Below, one piece after another: positions 10,753 through 22,300 of a stretch of DNA of 64,000 nt. Within the stretch, counting starts at the first letter, position 1. The number at the start of each line of letters is the position of its first letter. The position numbers and the translations under genes were made by a program. Source of the DNA: Hippasteria phrygiana (Eukaryota; Echinodermata; Asteroidea; Valvatida; Goniasteridae); contig JAZGUH010000199.1 of assembly GCA_037893225.1 (NCBI GenBank), positions 1,054,001-1,118,000 of the forward strand, written 5' to 3'. The notes under the pieces are model-generated. The model did no database searches. It was not told the DNA's origin and was given only the letters and a program-made list of their open reading frames with translations.

Positions 10753-12957
10753 GATTGAACAAATATCAAAAGGATCTGGAACATTTTTTTTTTACCCTAT
10801 TCCGAACCACGAAAAGTGAATTCAACCGCGCTCAATAGCATAAAGGCACTTGACATAACTGGGTCGTTTAATGCTGCGTTATACCTTAACCTAGTTTTCC
10901 AACGCCAACTCAAAAAAAAAAGGTTAATCGATAAACCACTGTTTATACACAACCTTGTCAAGCTTAAAATTAGCACAAGGAGTTCTCTATGTCAAGTATT
11001 ACCCAACAGTAAAGAATGTATTCTTTTGAAGAGGAACAATCAACGTCCGGAAACTGGACGCGAACCTCTGTAATGCAGTTCAGGTGCTGTACCACCTTAA
11101 CTCGTATTTAAAAAAAAAATATTTCAAGTATATGGGCTTCCTACAATTCCCAGGGTAGTTTGGAGTAAATACAACGTAGTCTGTGGGTGGATTATATTTG
11201 CATGCTACCGCCCACATAAAACCCTCACATAATTTAGACGATACTGGCAAAGAAAAACATCGTTATTATAATGCTATTCTTGCCCTAACACTGACACTAA
11301 TAGTAACAAACAATGTGTTGCTCCTATATACTTAAATGGAGGAGGCAATTTTTGCAATGACATCAAATTGCCATGCAACGATGAGCCTCTTGAATCAAAT
11401 TCATAATGCATGCCCTTGATACGGCGCGTGAAAAGCCGTCATGTTGAGATTAATAATGAAACTGATATGCATGGATGTACTCACGTTCGTACAATATAGG
11501 ATGCCAAGCTACTACGGCGACGAAATTATGAAGCACAGTGAGAGGAAAAAAATCCAAATGGCTTTGAATGAACGGAGACGGCCCTGTAATTATCTCCTCA
11601 TTGAGATGACGGAAAACAACACAGCCGGTGGGCTATTTTCCCCAATCGACGGGATAGCGAGTCGCGGGGGTTCAGTTGCGACGGGATAGCGAGTCGCGGG
11701 GGTTCAGTTGCGCCGGTTCGCTGACGCTCCCCGCCCGCCTGTGTCCAGGGAAGGCGCGGTGAGGCTGGCAACAAGCCGGCGGTGATACGTCGTAGGTAAC
11801 TCACCACAGCAACTCTGACACCTTAGTGTGGACAAACGGATACGCACGAAGACAGAAGACTCTTAGGCTCATCCATCGTCACATCTTGACATTATGTTCT
11901 CAAATTTTGCCACAGGCGTGTTGAAAGATGCCGATCAAGCAAGCCGTTTTACGGTTTCCAACTTGGGGCGCGTTGTCCGTGTACCTCCGATCAATAGGGT
12001 CCGTGTACACTTAATTCGAGACATCAATCGTCACCCTGGCCTTTCTTCGTTTTATCTCCAGAGGACGACGTTGCTGCTTCACGCAATCGAGAACTTGGCG
12101 GGACTGGTTCGTGAAGAGTGTGCAGGTTGCAGGTTATTTTATCCGGCTGTGCTGTATGCGAGGGACGTAGCGCGTCCGTCATCGCCACGTCACAGCGCAA
12201 CGCAAGGCTAGTGGCTCTCGCGTTCGCGCCACAACTATCAGTGAGAGTTTGCGGGCTCTCGCGTGCGTGAAATCCAAACCGACCGCGCCGACGGCTGTTT
12301 GTAGAGCGTTAGATTTCTCTTTTTATGCCAAAAGCCAACGACAAAATGCGGCCTTTATGTTCAGTTTATGATGCTATTGCTATTCGAATGGAAGTGTCTG
12401 GAAATGACAGTATGTCAAGCTAAGCCTGTAATTTTTCTCTGTCTTGACTTAGATTTTTACCTACCCGTATATTTTATCAAAATACCACACGCATGTGGAA
12501 AACACAGACAATACGAAGGCAAGCTATTAAACCGAAAAGTCACTATTTAATTCTCAGTTTAAGGCTTCGCGCATATGAATGTCCTATACATAATACTTAC
12601 TAACCCTCTAAAAAAAATAGGTTTCGGTGTTTCTAATTCTAATATTGGGCATTAGCAAGGAGAATGTCCTCAAGACATTATCCCTGTTTTATTGCTTAGG
12701 ATGGTTACGTACCGGTAAGTAAGGAAAACATGGTGCGTTACTATGGGACTGCAAGAAGACCTTTCTTGGACTTACCCTTTAACACCCCACATCGCTTTTT
12801 AAAAACTTCCTATGAATATCCGACTCTTTACCCGTGATGCATTGCACATTTTTGCAATGGCATAATCTATGGCATCCTTACCCTAACCTTAACCCAAACC
12901 CGTATTCGCGCACAAATGTGTATGTGTATTCATGTATGAGGCTGGACTATGTGATGA
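10753..12957. other. Spacer, nothing recognised beyond a small tandem duplication
   Basis: A perfect duplication of GACGGGATAGCGAGTCGCGG plus GGGTTCAGTTGC (about 33 bp) lies at 11649-11713. The open frame at 11894-12211 (105 codons) sits in a locally GC-rich tract, but I recognise no domain in it. No promoter or splice structure could be supported. Confidence 0.4.
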
Positions 12958-12962
12958 GTTGT

Positions 12963-13166
12963 GGGCCATGGGGTGGGCCATGGGGTGGGCCATGGGGTGG
13001 GCCATGGGCTGGGCCATGGGCTGGGCCATGGGCTGGGCCATGGGCTGGGCCATGGGCTGGGCCATGGGCTGGGCCATGGGCTGGGCCATGGGCTGGGCCA
13101 TGGGCTGGGCCATGGGCTGGGCCATGGGCTGGGCCATGGGCTGGGCCATGGGCTGGGCCATGGGCT
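12963..13166. repeat. Minisatellite: 17 perfect 12-bp units (GGGCCATGGGCT)
   Basis: Three units of GGGCCATGGGGT are followed by fourteen of GGGCCATGGGCT without any other change; degenerate units continue to about 13197. Each unit holds the palindrome GCCCATGGGC (with CCATGG at its core). A 12-bp period keeps frames open, so four different reading frames on both strands run through it (for example repeating Gly-Trp-Ala-Met and Met-Ala-Gln-Pro). These are consequences of the repeat, not evidence of a protein. Confidence 0.95.
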
Positions 13167-13199
13167 ATTGGTTAGGCCATGGGCTGGGCCATGAGCCAT

Positions 13200-15506
13200 T
13201 CTTCTGGGTTATGGGCTACAGTGAGGGGGTATGGTGTGTATCATATCAAAGATACGAAACAAAAGATGCGACGACAGTGTAGTTCCTCAATTGACAAGCC
13301 GTCCTCAGTTCGAAATCGTGCACAAATCATGATAGCAATTCCACTAGTATACAAACAAACGAGCCATCTGACAGACAATGGGGAATCTTCGGTATAGGCC
13401 ACACTAGAAAGAAACTAGTTTGTGTACGTTCAAGCAGGGTATGGGTTGTCATTCCCGATGACACGAATGTACTCATACCCGTACGTATAGTCTTCATTTT
13501 GTCCTGTGTGCGCATTTTATCTTGCTTCTGTCCAAAAGAAACATAAACGGCTGTTTCATGCACGACTGTTTGTGTTTTAGTCAGCTTTCAAGCTGACCTT
13601 TAAATGGGTTCCATTTCATCGGGCTCCTTTCAAGGCGTTTGCTAACAATGACCACTCTCCCATACTCGAAGTTGGGAGTGAGGGGGGTTCTTTTGTCAGG
13701 GTCCTCGTGAACTTAATGTCAATGCGGCATTACGGAAACACGCACAATAATGTACCCCGGATCCTATAAAGTTCAGACGGATTGAGATTTCGTGTCTAAT
13801 AGACAGCTTCGAATGCTTCGTTCGCGAAGGTTTCGGATGTCAAAAGGCGTAGAAAGGCGAGACGTTTACAATTGTAAACAATTACTGGAAAACCAACATT
13901 ACTGTTGACCGATCCCCCACACCTGTAGCCCAGTCTATAGTGAAATTTGGTAAGTTCAGAGAGGAAGAGTTCTACGAATGCACCATGTGTGAATAACTCT
14001 CTAAAAAGAGACATGTACCGGTATTGTACAGTTCTGCCAAGAACAGAGCTATTTCGACGTTTCAGTCAGTCTGCTCTGACCGTCAACAAATATACTTCCC
14101 ATAAAGTGAAGTGGCGAACTAAAAAATAAAAATAAATAAATAAATGAATAAATTAAAAGTATATGTTCTGAGAAATAAACCAGAGGCATTAAGTCAAAGA
14201 GAATTCCCCAGGATGACACTCGAACATGGCACATGCTGTTCCATGGTGTAATACCATGGTGTATCACAGTGTACCAATGGCCTAAATAGCCTTTAAAGGG
14301 GCAATCTCGACTAGTTGATGAAATAGGAACCATTTCTGAAAAAAATGCGCCCTCTCTGGGATTATTTTCCTAATTCCCATCAGCGGTTCCTTTGAATATT
14401 AAAAGGCATGAAACACACCAAACGAAACATTAATGCAAAAATTACTAATGATGACGGAAGACGCGCTGTAACCTGCTGAAAGAGACAATTCGCAACTCAA
14501 AAACAAAGTGACAATGTAAAAACAAAACATTTCAGTTGATAATGTACGGTTTGACTATTATCTGATAAGAACAAGAGTTCATAAATAGACTGATAGCGTA
14601 GGTCGGACAACAAGCGAAGATGCGGGTACAGTAAGCACCGCGGTGCCGCCAAAACTACAAATGACTAGATCATGCCCAAGAACCGTTATGAAACAAAGGT
14701 AAAATGCACACCGATAGGACGAATTTACTTTTTCAAAACCATGCCTACTGAATTATTATCTAAAAGCTTATTGGTTTAAAGATAGCAATGGTATTGGACA
14801 TTTTGAAAACTGAAGAAGAAGAAGAGTTCCCGCAATATATGTTTTAATATACCGCTGTGGATTTACCGTAAATAAAACTTGTTTTATGCAAACAGATAAC
14901 GTTTATATAGGTCATCACCGAGAAGGGATTATTTTACCCAATAAGGCTTCTGAATCTTAGTTCCAAATTGTAGAAGTTTTCTAACAAAAACATGCATCTG
15001 ATGCGTTTCAACTTTCACCAGATCTGTGTACACACTGCATTAGAATGTACTCAACTGCAACCTATAAGGATTGCAGCACCAATACCTGAGTGAGTTTAGT
15101 TATACTCGAACTACTCATGCAGATACAACCTCGGGTTGAACTACTCATACATGTACTCAGACAGGTACTCGTACTCATAAAATGAACTCGATTATGCAAA
15201 CTAAGGACTGTGCATGCAGTACTCTTAGTTACCCATAAAATACTCAATATAACCCAGCACTCATACACTCGCACGTGAGTACTTTTCGGTACTCTTACTG
15301 TGTATTAGCAATCTCCAAAATCGAACATTTACAACCCAAGGAAGGTCACTCACCCTTGGACTCGAAATCGGAAGCTCCTATACCCAGGGTCATCTAAAGT
15401 TTGCTGTACTTGTGCTCAAACTCACATTTTACTTATAAAACAAAGACCATTACACTACAATCACTGCAGGGCGACCACCTTCTTTCACAGCCAATCTTTG
15501 AGTTGA
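13200..15506. other. Gene-poor spacer with weak repeat traces
   Basis: A possible Penelope-like trace lies at about 13980-14090, sharing TTTCGACGTTTC and the neighbouring GTTCTG block with 54060-54170. At 15050-15305 there is a loose cluster of ACTCATAC/TACTCG words. No exon can be supported. Confidence 0.4.
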
Positions 15507-15726
15507 CAAAAGCCAGTTCGGTATCTCAAAGGTCAAAGGTTATTTGGGATAAAATTGCTGAGGTAATGGCACGCCATGTCACGCGAACGCCCATTCTGAT
15601 TAAATTGAACACGTGCGCGTTGGGCGACCACATTTTGCGTTCACACGCGGGCGTTAGGTCACGCGGGTCATTTGGGATAAAATGTCACTGGGCACATGCG
15701 CAGTTGAAATACAGAACTGGCTTATT
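15507..15726. mobile_element. MITE family M1 (AATAAGCCAGTTCGGT), copy 1
   Basis: Left AAGCCAGTTCGGTATCTCAA and right CAGAACTGGCTTATT are inverted. The interior (AAGGTCAAAGGTTATT, 'ACGCGAACGCCCATTCTGAT', 'ACACGTGCGCGTTG', 'GGGATAAAATGTCA', 'GCACATGCGCAGTT') matches copies at 31601-31827 and 41296-41588. It supplies much of a 212-codon open frame at 15401-16039, which is therefore not a gene. Confidence 0.9.
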
Positions 15727-16397
15727 CGAACAGTACACTTTGACATTCAAGCTCAAATTCAAAGGCCACAAAAGGCACAAAAAAGGCAAACAAAAGACGT
15801 ACAAGTACAACGTACCAGGTAGCTCAAGTCATACAAGAAATCACTTTATATCCCACAGGCGGTTCGAGCTATACAACTCTATAGGCGAGGGTCATATAGC
15901 ATTACCACAACTTATTTTGATTAAAGATGCGGTGATGTGGATGGCGACTGGCATTACCACGGCAACCGCGTATTGCGATAACAACAACTTCAAAAGGTAC
16001 CTTGTCGACCCTGAAATTGCATTGTTCTTCTTTCTATAGCCTTTTCAGAGTAGAAGAAAAAGCTCTGGATATGACAATCGTCAGCAGTATAGTGCGTCAT
16101 GGATTATATGCAACGTAAATTCATGTTTACCTTTCCGAACGTAGATAGTTCAGTTGAAAACAACCTTACTCTTATAGTAGAGTCAACCTGCTATGCCCTC
16201 TGTACAATTACTGTGGAGGTAAGAGCTGCGATGTACGAGGGGCCAAAAAACTAAACAAAAAACAGACCCTCGGAACAAATCACCGAGTCGAAAAATCCTC
16301 TTCCTGAGGACAGCCGTGGTTGGTGTAATGGCCTGTGTGGAATGAAACAAGTGCAGACAATTCCGCGGTGATGGACTTATTGATTATTACTGTCGGG

Positions 16398-16798
16398 TAA
16401 GGATAAGAAGTTTACACGTTTAACCGTTTAAACGAAAAACAATTCAAATCCATTTAGAAATTGTCCCAAACGTTTAAGCGGAACTCAAATTATAGAAATG
16501 GGACCTTGTATTTACGCAATCTACATTACAGTCCCTTTTATTGTTTTATTTAATTTACAAAGAAATACAAACGCCTTTAGTACTACACAGTGTATACAAT
16601 TGTTTGTGTTTGATGTTTTCAATACGCCGCTGGGCCACGATCAATGCTCGACGCAGATGGCACCTCTCCTACGTCCTACACAAATAATGGGACTGGCGGC
16701 AGCCTTTTTGTAATTGTTGACTAAACGTTGAAACGTTTAAACGCTACGGGAAAATTTGGCTAAACGTTTATCAAATTAAACGTAAATTCCCATCCTTA
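16398..16798. mobile_element. hAT-like MITE, about 400 bp, CGTTTAA-rich
   Basis: The ends TAAGGATAAGAAGTTTAC and the complement of GTAAATTCCCATCCTTA are inverted with mismatches. Inside both ends are clusters of CGTTTAA words. Flanks CTGTCGGG (left) and CTGTAGGA (right) match at 6 of 8 positions, suggesting an aged 8-bp target duplication, the size made by hAT transposases. It encodes nothing. Confidence 0.6.
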
Positions 16799-17305
16799 CT
16801 GTAGGAATGCCCATATTTTATATAACCCAGGTAGTCCAAAAAATATAGAGGGACGGACATATTAGGTTGAATGTGCTATCATCCCTACCATGCTAAATCC
16901 AACGAAATCCAACAGCGTGCCATTTCTGTAGGATTTTCATGTGCAGTGAACAAAATACCTTTTCTTCTAGCTCATTAAAAACAAAGATTCGGAAATACCT
17001 GAGACAGTTAACCCGTTCCAATTGGTCGAGAGTCCGTCCCGTGGGTGGTTTTAAACGGCCTATATAAAACAACAACCGGTTTTAAACGGTGTTTCCGGTG
17101 TCACGTGAAATTTAGACTCCTATAAAAATCTGGTCCCTTTTATTGGTTGAACACTCGCGCGACCAGTCACTCTCCTAATTACGCAAGCGCAATACAACCG
17201 ATATGAGCCCGTATTAAGAGTCCGTAAATTCACACTACACAAAATTGGGAGTGGGAACACTCGACCCTTTCAAACAAGCAGTGCGGGAAAAAAATGGGTA
17301 TTTAC

Positions 17306-17433
17306 TAAGCACTTATCCAGAACCACCAAAATGACATCGTCGCGCGCATCGCGCCTTGTGCCTATTCAATAAGGCCTAGTGCATTTTCAGTAATACTTGA
17401 CGATGTCATTTTGGTGGTTCTGGATAAGTGCTT
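17306..17433. mobile_element. MITE family M2 (TAAGCACTTATCCAGAACCA), copy 1
   Basis: This is a near-perfect hairpin. TAAGCACTTATCCAGAACCA then CCAAAATGACATCGTC is mirrored at the right end, with a centre of about 60 bp (CGCGCATCGCGCC, AATAAGGCCTAGTGC). A second copy of the same length lies at 35671-35799. Confidence 0.9.
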
Positions 17434-19092
17434 TCCAAAAAAATGGCCTCTCCGTGACAAACTCTTGGTGGCGCACTGTACTGCCAATCGCCGGAATTGA
17501 ATGTCAAACCGTAACCAAAGTAAATCTCAAAGCATTGGCATTTGATGCATGAACATATTATCCTCAAGCCAAAACCAGAATTGTATCAGAACAATCGGCG
17601 CCGGGAGCTACATTTGACAATGATTTTAAGCGAGGCACAGAAAGGAGCTTTAAAGGGCGATGGGGTATTGATTTCTTTATAATAAGCAGTTATTAGAGTC
17701 CGGACAAATCTAAATTGTACTGAACCAAAATGAACGCCCACGAAAATTGAATGTTTGCCTGGAAAACCAATTTCCAGTCAGTAGTCTCACAACAGAGAGA
17801 TATACCCAACAGTCCCCATCCCACATATGGTTCCGTGTGGAGCTGCATTTGACGAGTAACGTCATAAACACGAACAAATCCTGGAACCGAGTCTAGTTTT
17901 CGTGAACTTCTTTTTACTTTCGCTTTTATATATATCCTCGGAGGTAGTCTAGAGTTACACCGCACTCTCTTTGAAACTCGACAATACATTTTGATCACAC
18001 CGAAGCAAGAGCGAAATGCGTTTCTTTTGTGAGGAGTGGAGGCCCTATTCCGTGAACGAAATGCATGCAGTCCAAATATAGCGGGGATTGACGCAGTCCA
18101 CTTAACACAGCGTACAGATCTGTGAGATTTCCTCGCAAACGCGTCAGGTTTTTTTCGTTTTTCAAAAGAAGACCCGCTGCGCGGTGAGAGTAATTTTATA
18201 TTAAACATGGCCACTTGCAAATTCCTGAACAGAGTTGGGTAAACAAACAATTGCGTAAGAGGTGACGTGGGCAAATGATTGAATTGTACTCTCTGGCAGA
18301 TCCGATTTCGGCAATTGTAATTTTACTCGAAAACAAAGTTGACCTTTTTGAATCGACACATCCAGTGTGCAAAATGACATGCAAGCAAAATAATCATACA
18401 ATGAAAAAAAACATTACCCCGTCCTTTGTTGTACATACATTGCGAAATCTGTGGTGTTAAATTAACACCATGTCACATGGTGTTAAATTAACACCACAAA
18501 TTACATATATTAAAAGGGGTTCAATGTAGATACCACGTGGTGTTGATTTGACACCATAGTTCTGCAGTGTATAAAATACACTGTGTGCATTGTCAAACTG
18601 AACGGCTCCGGTTGCGATAAGCTAGAGCAGGTAACATCTGATCTCCCCGCTTTACAGTATCTCGCAATGATTATCAAATGATTATCAAATCACAAATCAA
18701 TGCGTCACAAGATACAGACAAAATCAGTATCTGACATCGATGCAAGACTGGGCAATATTAACACAAAGTGCATTTCTTTTCGTTTTTTAAATGAAAGTTA
18801 CCGACTGCGCACTAATAATGCGTTAAAGGTATGCTATAGCATTTGGCAGAGCTGATCAACGTAGTTGCAGGCATTTGTTAATAATTTGTGGGATTCAACA
18901 TGTACATGAAATAACAAACCTGTGAAAGTTTGAGCTCAATCCGCCAACCAAGACATGAGAAAATAGTGAGATAGTAAACAAAAAAACATCCTGGGTAGTA
19001 AATTTTGGGTGGGCATCGACCGTGTAGTGGGGCTATTTTAATTTTGTTTAGGCAAATTAGAACCGAGTTATGGCGTCTATCGCACGACCAGT
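17434..19092. other. Spacer containing a long but unsupported reverse open frame
   Basis: A 193-codon frame lies on the - strand at 17693-18274. It is rich in Arg and Ser, has no domain I recognise and does not end in a plausible splice site. I treat it as chance. A set of GGTGTTAAATTAACACC hairpins follows at 18451-18556. Confidence 0.4.
18451..18556. repeat. Repeated GGTGTTAAATTAACACC palindromes
   Basis: Two perfect palindromes of GGTGTTAAATTAACACC lie at about 18452 and 18479, and a third diverged half-match (GGTGTTGATTTGACACC) at about 18539. They may be the remnant of a small inverted-repeat element. Confidence 0.7.
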
Positions 19093-19100
19093 GTATGTCC

Positions 19101-19346
19101 CACTGATCTCTATATAAACTAGATAGCTCATTGGCCATTGCGCGCTGTACAAGCAACTGAAGTCAGTATAGCCGCCATTTTACCACTCCCAACTTACCAT
19201 TGATCGCTATGTATAAGGAGAACGAGGATAAAAGAGACCCTGGGGGACAAGGTTGGAAAACCTTTTGTGTTGGGAGTGATAACATGGCGGACAGTGGCCT
19301 CAACTCGAACAGCCGACGCGCTATCCAGTTTACATAGAGATCAGTG
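19101..19346. mobile_element. hAT-like MITE family M3, short copy with exact 8-bp duplication
   Basis: The element runs from CACTGATCTCTATATAAACT to the complementary AGTTTACATAGAGATCAGTG. The 8 bases GTATGTCC occur immediately outside both ends (19093-19100 and 19347-19354), a perfect target duplication. CA...TG ends with 8-bp duplications are characteristic of hAT elements. The interior includes CATTGCGCGCTGTACAAG facing its partner and CCATTTTACCACTCCCAAC facing GTTGGGAGTGATAACATGG. The 491-bp relative is at 44297-44787. Confidence 0.9.
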
Positions 19347-19354
19347 GTATGTCC

Positions 19355-22300
19355 CCATAATAGCCGGCCTATGTATTGATGACGTTTCGTACTGTTTACC
19401 GCAGTGCATCACGGGGGGAAACGGGGGTCACCGCAGCGGCTCGTATGCGATTTTTACATATACTGGCATTATCCACGCTCATTTTTCGACCTTGTGACCC
19501 GGGTCACGAGAAATTAGTGTCAAACCGTTCTGGTTAAACTGCGATTTTGTGCATAATGGGCTTATTTCGATCACTGAAATCGAAATGTGCCAAAGGAATT
19601 TTTAGAGGTCCTTAGAAACAATTTTCCTGAAGATGACAGAAATTTCAGATGGAAAGATTTCTCAGGATGATTGGTACCGGCGTCATCTTTATAAACAGTA
19701 AGCTGTCAGTTTGAAACTGATCAACTGGTCAATGGTCATTAGTATTACTAAAACTACATCATACCTTAAAATGCGTAAATGAACGCCATTTTGGCGGGAA
19801 TTTGTACGATGTCGTCTGCTTTCATTCTCAGATGAAAACACCACTGACGTCCCATCAGATATATGAGCTGGGTAGGTGTGCGGTGCGTCCTGACTCCTCA
19901 CAATCCTTCGAAATCCTTTGACAGTTATATCGCCTAGGGTGACCCACTGATACCGCACTGACGTTTCAAGTGAATGCAAGGGTATCTTAAATACTTGTCC
20001 CCTGTGACCTATTGACGGCCCGGGCGGCTCAATTTCCATGGCAACCGATTAGTCTCCTGTGAACGGACACCCTGTGTGACGTAGCAGAACGGCCTCATGG
20101 CATTTTTGGAAATGGCTAGTCAATGCGTTTATAAGCCGTTTTAGTTGGTGGTAACCCTAAAACAGGAAATGTGATATCCGATAGCGTTGGCAAAAGGCCG
20201 CACCGAATAACCCCATGATATAAGATGCGGTCACACAGATGATTGTTACAAGCTACCGTTTCTCAATTCCACAACTTTGCTAACCGAATCTGCTGAACAG
20301 ATGAGGAAACTGTTGCTGTGCGTCACCGTTTGTCACCCTTGGGAAATTCTCTTGATAAGGTGCGGGATTACAACATCAACAAACAAACACAAAATCATAA
20401 TGAAATGGCTATGAGGCTATTTCATCACGGTTCTACGATGTCTGATAGAGTTATCATCAGAAGACAAAGGTGGTTAAATATGTCATTTTTGAGCGGGAAG
20501 CATATATTATGCCTCACGCGGCCCCATTTTGTGCATCGTTGCAATTCAATTTATTTTCGCCGTGGAAAATAGTTGACACTGTCCGATTGTTTCGTGAAGG
20601 TGTCGGTTAAAATCAGACTTTATGAAAAACCGACTCCTTGAATTATTGCGCAAACTCAGTGCATCCCCCAACATCAAAGCAAAGAGAAACATAGGATAAG
20701 GGTGATAATTAAGGTGAGGCATAACGTTGGAGGGTATATAGGATAGGATCAGGGCTTGGGTTAAGATCGGGTTTAGGCATTGTATTAATGCTTGTCTTCA
20801 ATAAATATCCATTTTCTTTTTTACAATACATCATGAGTAAAGAGGTGGATATTCATGAGAGACGGATATTCGTGACACCGTTTTGTTCTACTTCTAGTTT
20901 TATTCTCAGCCGGCTTTATGTATTCGGCCTTTGCCCGAGTGTGCCTTTCCTGTTTTCACATTTGTAGGCCCTATTTGTATGCTCCTCGGGGAGCTGAGGT
21001 TTCAGGAATGATGAATAGGCCCGATGAGCAGGGGTAATAATGTAGCGCCTTGACCACCATGATCATTGTGGACGTGTGAGCTTTACAAATCTACATTATT
21101 GATTATTATTAATATTACAATTGATTATTGTTCGTGTTGATTTGTTAGTTTCATGCTTGCTTTATGGTGGTATTTCCTTTACGATAAAACATTTGCTGTG
21201 TCTCGCCTGTAGATGATGATACTACTTACCCTATCCTTTCTGCCTTGCTCTGCCACATAATATACGAATCATTACGAAACGCCTATCTCTGAACACGAGG
21301 TCGTCATGGCAACAGTAGACTCAAGACAAATGGCGCGTACAGCGTTCGTAGACTTGTTTTGCTACTCCAGCAGTCTCTGTACATTCGCCGGCCGTCTTTA
21401 TTCATGAAAATTCCCCGACCACCAAAAGAGCTTATGTGTACACGTAAATTCAAAGAAATGCTGATTTATTTTTGAAATCTTGCATTGCGTTTCGTAAATA
21501 TTCATTTTCTAGGGGAGTTTTAAACTGGCAAGAACGTCGGCATAAATGCTTACAAAATTGGTAATCACGCATTATATATACAAATCTGATTCCGCCTCAA
21601 TGGTCTTTCAATTGAAATCTTACCAAGAGTTCTTCTTGTAGCCGCGGGAAATCTCTCCCGCTTCTACTGTGCAGGTTCAGATTTCTTCACATTTCTATTA
21701 TGTGTTCGTCTTTGTTTGTTTATGGTGTCCGATAGAGGGTATTTCCAAATCGAGGACCTATTGTCCCGAGTCATGTAATTATTTTGTTCAATGTCCTCGG
21801 TATGCAATAAATACCAGTAGCGTAGCCATGGTCTGTTCATAGGGAAGGGTAAATGAGAGGCACGGCCATTTTCGGGGAGGGGAAGAAAGTCAGATTTTCC
21901 CAGACTTCTGGAGCAAATTGTTAAATGTTAAAGTGTCCATACTTTTTGCCGAAATAATTTGAAAAGGGGGAGGATTGGAGGGGGGTAGGGCCCAGTTTTT
22001 AATGGGCGGAGCTCACAAGAGCTTTCACATATACGCCTATCAACACACCACAGATGACGTCGCGACAGCCCTTAAAATAGAACGAAAAACATCCAGAAAG
22101 TTTAGGGGGCCAGGGAAGGGGGAGAGCTCGGGGGGGGGGGGGGGGTAGTTCACCCCTTGCCTTCTCCGGATACGCCTTTGGTAAACACGCAAAATACACA
22201 CAGACCCTAGTGGAGATGAGAGCTTCATCCATAATATGGTTAAAACACACGGTATAAGTGGAAAAGCTCGCGCTGTGGTAGAAATGTATGCATATTCTTG

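Noticed and set aside
12878..12905. Telomere-like CCCTAACCTTAACCC
   Set aside because: Only a few irregular units, not an array.
12834..13282. Long open frames on both strands through the 12-bp repeat, encoding Gly-Trp-Ala-Met or Met-Ala-Gln-Pro repeats
   Set aside because: A 12-bp unit without stop codons leaves every frame that enters it open. No splice sites, domain or non-repeat conserved segment supports a protein.
15401..16039. 212-codon forward open frame
   Set aside because: About a third of it is MITE M1 copy 1, whose other copies are not open in this frame; the rest shows no domain.
17693..18274. 193-codon reverse-strand open frame
   Set aside because: No domain or family wording, unusual composition rich in Arg/Ser/Lys, and no exon boundaries. 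It is long but within what can occur by chance in 64 kb.
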